NCBI GenBank assembly: GCA_951217055.1
Contig: OX578281.1
Location: 26,819,101-26,883,100, forward strand
Source of the DNA: Gerris lacustris
Taxonomy: Eukaryota > Arthropoda > Insecta > Hemiptera > Gerridae
Reading direction: 5' to 3'
Length of the DNA: 64,000 bases
This document shows, one piece after another, positions 59,974 through 64,000 of the stretch (positions are counted from its first letter, which is position 1; each line of letters opens with the position of its first letter). The position numbers and the translations under genes were made by a program. Under the pieces are notes generated by a model. The model worked only from the letters and a program-made list of their open reading frames with translations, searched no databases and was not told the origin of the DNA.

Positions 59974-60695
59974 CAGAGACGGAACTAGACCTGCTGAGGC
60001 CCGTGTGCAAGATTTTTTTTGAGGCCCCCCCCCCCTCCAGAGAATCTTACTTCAGCCTTAAAAATGTGTTTTCCTATTAACTTTTTCATGTTTTAATTTT
60101 AAGTACTGCTGCAGAGCATTTTAGCGATCAAACCTCAATGTGCTTAGTATTTTTTCTGTAAGCGCATTTTAAGTTAACATAGAAGCCAAACCGCGACTTA
60201 CTTCCTGCAGTAGATTCCCGAAATATTAAGTGAATCGTGTTAGGTGACCCTTTGTACTTTGTAGGCATATTTTAAAAATTAAAAAGTTATAATTAATTTA
60301 AAAACTGTAAAGATAGTTAAATATTGATTAAACATTAACAGTCTAAAATACCCAAATGTATAAAAATCACGTCATGTTGTAAGTCAATTTTTTAAATTAA
60401 TAATATTATCTTAATAAGCATTTAACATCAATTGTCTCAAAAAATGATAATAACAATTATTATTATGTGGAAAAGAATATAGATACCTGCCACATAATAA
60501 TAATATTAATAATAACAATGGTAATAAATAAAATATTAACTCACTTCCCCTTTTTAGTAAAATTATTCTTTATTTTTTATACGTTATTTTTATTTTATTA
60601 ATTTTTTTTTATAACTGACCGAGCGAAAGTAAGGCCCCCCTTACTCCGAGGCCCGTGTGCGGCTGACCCCATGCACACAATTAGTTCCGGCACTG
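59974..60695. mobile_element. hAT-like MITE (722 bp)
   Basis: The left end CAGAGACGGAACTAGA and right end, read inwards, CAGTGCCGGAACTAAT share the CAG start and CGGAACTA. Sub-terminal GGCCCGTGTGC is also present in both halves. AGTCTT lies on both sides, consistent with a decayed 8-bp target duplication. The interior is AT-rich without transposase. C-runs occur near 60027-60036. Confidence 0.55.
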
Positions 60696-60834
60696 AGTCT
60701 TAGAGAAGTGGGCTATTTCTGTTGTTTTTTTGATAACCAGATCAACCATAGTGATGACCTCGAAGAAGAAAATTGCACTTACGCAACCGACGTCAAGTGT
60801 AAACAATTATGTTAATTAATTGATATTAATGACA

Positions 60835-60950
60835 TAAATTAATTGATTCAATTAATCTACCAAGTCATTAATTAATTGATTAAATCAATCAACCAAGTCA
60901 TCAATTAATTGATTAAATCAATCAACCAAGTCATCAATTAATTGATTAAT
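60835..60950. repeat. 33-bp tandem repeat, three copies
   Basis: CAAGTCAT recurs at 60861, 60894 and 60927, with CAATTAATTGATTAAATCAA between copies. Confidence 0.9.
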
Positions 60951-61157
60951 TAATGTTAATAATGATTTAATTAATAAAAAAAGTATTATAATAAAGTGTT
61001 AAAGTGTAAAAATTATTTGTCAGAACGTTTCAATTAATTTTTTTTTTTTATTTCTTATTAATTTTATCGCAAAGACCTAGAGCGCCCAACTAGAATATAA
61101 TATCCTACTGCTTATAAAAAATAATATAATATCCTACTGCTGATGCTAAATAATTAC

Positions 61158-61558
61158 AAGATAAAAAGAACTTTTTATATACTACGTTTTTAAATTTTCT
61201 GTTGACTAAATGAAAAATCATAAATTAGAAACCCGTCAAAATGAAGATCGAAAATATGGGTCATGTCAAAACAAATAAAAAGTAACTTGCGGATATTTTC
61301 CGAACTTACTTTCTATACAGCAAAATTTGCTGAAAACGAATTAAATTCCACTTAAAGGTGGCTAAAAGTATTAAAATAATGCATTGTCATCGTGTTCTGA
61401 TCTATTCTAAAAGTTTCAAATGTCTAGTTACTCGGGATGTTAGTTAAAAGTCGATTGTTAGATTTGTACTGGACAAACAAACAAGAAAGCAAGCAAATAA
61501 AAAAAGAATAATAAGAAAGCTAATAAGAAAGAAAGCTAATAAAAACGTAGTAAAATCA
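61158..61558 (+). repeat. Repeat B copy 3, internally deleted
   Basis: AAAAAGAACTTTTTATATAC, CTGTTGACTAAATG, GACAAACAAACAAGAAAGCA and AATAAAAACGTAGTAAAATC. It lacks the middle of copies 1 and 2, including the Helitron target site, and has an extra AATAAGAAAGC expansion. Confidence 0.8.
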
Positions 61559-62446
61559 AACATATTCACTATAAAATCACTTCCTAAATATTAATTAAAT
61601 TAAATCTATGGGCAATTTTAGATAAGTGTGGCAGACGACATTTAAAACTTTCTATAACTTTTGTTTCTTATGACTAGTTACGACACTTTCCAGTTGATCT
61701 GGAAGCTCTTTGTCGATGTATTTCAAAATGTTTTTAAGGGAATGCCATGGAGAATTATTCAGCCAATTAGAGAGTTATTCGCACCAGATAATTATAATCT
61801 CACGGAATTAAATTGGATGTCATTTTTGGTTGATTTTCAATAAAAATTACTTAATTAGTGAAATTTGGTTTTTGTCATAAACGAAAAAATATATTTAAAT
61901 CTATTTTTATTTATTTTTTTATTTTTTTTATTCTTTACCTCATTTATTACTCACAATGCGTAGAAATATTCTGCTTTTATAATATTATTTCATATTTCAA
62001 TAAACCGTCATGTCATTTCTGTCACTTCTATCAACATAAAATTTACTTAAGTATACTTTTTTTTGTCCTAATTTGTTTCAATTTTTAGTCAATTTTATTA
62101 ATAATAACATGTAATATTTGAGAGCACGGCAGTGCACAAGGCTTGAACTAATGCATACTAATGTCCCACCTTCCAGGTAATCTTATAGCACAAATGTAAT
62201 CTCAGCTTCTGGACCTGTTTCTTTACCAATGTTAATCAAGCTATAGGAACTACAAACATTCCAATCTAGAAATCTAAGGGTGAAATTTTAACACTGTTAT
62301 AGAACAAACTAACTTTATATTTTCAGCTTGTCTTCCTCGACCAAACTTTACAACAGAGCCACATTACAAAATTTAGTTTAGTAAAACACATAAACAAACG
62401 TAAACTTAAAAAAAATCACAGGGAAGTACTTGCGTCCAAGTACTTT
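61559..62446. other. Non-coding sequence, nothing recognised
   Basis: The 60-codon frame at 61661-61843 has no domain that I recognise. Confidence 0.4.
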
Positions 62447-63286
62447 TTAGGGTTTTGTAGATGATTAAGCATACCTGTTATGTAATTATGATTTTTTTTC
62501 TTCGATCCTAAGGGTCCGGGGTTCGATCCCCCGTGAGGTCACAATATTTTTTATAGGTAATAACGACAAGATAAATTACATTTTTTAGGAAATTTTCATC
62601 GCCCAACCATACGGTGTAACCATGAATTATTTCAAAATTTTAAGACCAGCCATTATATAAAATTTGGGGGGGGATTTTTTTGGGGGTATATTTTGACTTA
62701 AAAATTTAAAAAAGCAAATATATATTTGTATCCTACTCTTCAGCAGCTTTCATTTGATACCCAACTCTAAATTTTTAAAAAATAAAATTTTGGGCGCACT
62801 CCAAATTTTCGCGCACAAAATTGGTAATTTTTAAAACCTGGGAATGAACTCCCGGAAATATCATCGCCTCACTATAAGGTATTAGTATGAATTATTTCGA
62901 AATTTTAGCACCAGCCGATCTATAGTGGTTGGGGGGGGGGAATTTTTTTTGGGTTTATTTTTATTTTTTTCCCCTATAAGGAATGCAAATTTTAAAAAAA
63001 CATATATATATGTGTGTCCTACTCTTCAGCAGCTTTCATTTGATACCCTACTCAAAAATTAAAAAAAAAAAATTGAGTTTACCACATTTTTTCGAATTGC
63101 GCATGCGCAAATCTAATTATGAACTTCTGTATATTTTTCCTGTGGTTGGGTCAAAAAGTTGCACCACTGTTTCAAATTTCAGTACTTTCGCTTAAACGGT
63201 TCGGGCCCTATGAACCAAAGAGCGACGGACGGACGGACACATCACCCTCGGTATAAGGGTTTTGAGAAGTATCTACAAAACCCTAA
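62447..63286. mobile_element. 840-bp TIR element with internal duplication
   Basis: TTAGGGTTTTGTAGAT at 62447-62462 is repeated exactly inverted at 63271-63286. Inside, a block from about 62590 to 62770 recurs at about 62865-63055 (ATGAATTATTTCAAAATTTT, a G-run, then TCCTACTCTTCAGCAGCTTT and CATTTGATACCC). GACGGACGGACGGACACATC and a perfect palindrome TTGCGCATGCGCAA lie near the right end. No coding capacity. Confidence 0.7.
62512..62545 (+). repeat. tRNA B-box-like string in the TIR element
   Basis: CCGGGGTTCGATCCCCCGTG forms a good T-arm stem-loop around TTCGATC. No matching A box is clear upstream. Confidence 0.45.
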
Positions 63287-63779
63287 TAATTCACCATTGT
63301 ATTAAAGATGGTTTACTAGCAAACCAACCATAACGGTTCCTATTGTTTTTGTAATGTCTGTATTTAAAGTAGTTATGGTTCACCAAATATCATGGCCATG
63401 GTGGAAGAACTAATTAAGTTTTTCTTTTTTACATTATTGAGTTTTATAAAAATTTGTCATTCATTTTACAGAGATTTGTCTAAAATTAATCTAATTAGAA
63501 TAAACATAGTAAATGGTTTAGAATGGATAAATTATCTCAAAATATGTTGAACTACCAGCTGAAACAAGGAAGAGTACCAGAGAATAACGAGTTTTTAGTG
63601 AAAAAAAATGAGTGATTTAAGTGATTATGACGAAAATGAGGAGAATAATAGGCCTCCCGAAATAATTAATTCGACACAAAATACAACTAATGATTAATGC
63701 CATCTTAATGTCTATTAAGAGAGAAATACGAACTTCATACAGGAAGTTTATTTATTTTTTTTTTTTCTTAATTTATTAT
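63287..63779. other. Non-coding sequence, one tiny acidic frame
   Basis: A 29-codon frame at 63609-63698 (MSDLSDYDENEENNRPPEII) is acidic and could be an exon scrap of a transposon protein, but cannot be supported alone. Confidence 0.3.
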
Positions 63780-63925
63780 TAAAATCCACAATCGTAGATA
63801 AAGTACGGTACGCAACTCGTGCAAAAACTGCATTTGGTTTTACTACCCTTGCTGTCGGTCGTGTGCAAACTCCACACTCGCGTGCAAAATGCTACTTTCC
63901 GCACTAGACGCGTAATGTACTATTA
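63780..63925 (-). repeat. Repeat D copy, reverse orientation
   Basis: The reverse complement has TAGTACATTACGCGTCTAGT, GCGGAAAGTAG, GACAGCAAGGGTAGTAAAAC and TTGCACGAGTTGC, matching 14525-14660. Confidence 0.7.
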
Positions 63926-64000
63926 TATTAAAAAAATAGATTTAAACTTAGTAATACAAGGTAATATTCGTATAATAAAGTTTTATTCAAGTTTTTCTCA

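Overview
This is an AT-rich eukaryotic window with no bacterial gene organisation. It holds very long (TA)n tracts, many inactive transposable elements of eukaryotic classes (Helitron, piggyBac, hAT-like, foldback/MITE, non-LTR, Ty3/gypsy, Penelope-like and tRNA-derived SINEs), and one spliced exon of an arthropod neuronal gene. The exon encodes the start of the first immunoglobulin domain of a Dpr (defective proboscis extension response) protein, so the host is almost certainly an insect or close relative. A hemipteran with a large genome is plausible but cannot be proved from this sequence.

The only convincing host coding sequence is the minus-strand dpr exon at 47948-48111, with a good acceptor and donor. 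The next Ig1 exon should lie at lower coordinates, but nothing resembling it is present down to position 1. About 47.9 kb of the window is therefore probably one dpr intron, and 48112-64000 is probably part of the preceding intron. Almost all the short open frames in the window are chance frames or repeats.

Layout. 1-5.7 kb: microsatellites, a small TIR element and a 26-bp tandem array. 5.7-12.8 kb: family A repeat, a foldback element with a hammerhead-like motif, two copies of repeat B (one filled by a complete-looking non-autonomous Helitron, one still empty), and a 450-bp foldback. 12.8-23.6 kb: a reversed Helitron fragment, further family A copies, a SINE, tandem arrays and a foldback with tRNA-like B boxes. 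24-31 kb: a dead LINE reverse transcriptase, a TTAA-flanked piggyBac MITE, two minisatellites, a dead gypsy integrase with a possible LTR, and a GC-rich island. 31-40.5 kb: SINEs, a 51-bp minisatellite open on both strands, family F nested inside family A, a 1.46-kb TIR element and a Penelope-like GIY-YIG remnant. 43-50 kb: repeats, the dpr exon and a second family F copy. 50.7-64 kb: a 518-bp (TA)n tract, three palindromic elements, a degenerate coding-like segment, a second Helitron derivative, a hAT-like MITE, repeat B copy 3 and an 840-bp TIR element with an internal duplication.

No working operon, virus, CRISPR array or intact mobile-element enzyme is visible. The most unusual items are the hammerhead-like core in the 6.0-6.4 kb foldback, the Helitron filled/empty site pair, the palindromic AAGATGGCGG sites carried by the Helitrons, the palindromic MITE with Pol III B boxes on both arms, and the 17-residue repeat open on both strands. 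Letters A-J for repeat families are labels made for this window, and all assignments are by eye.
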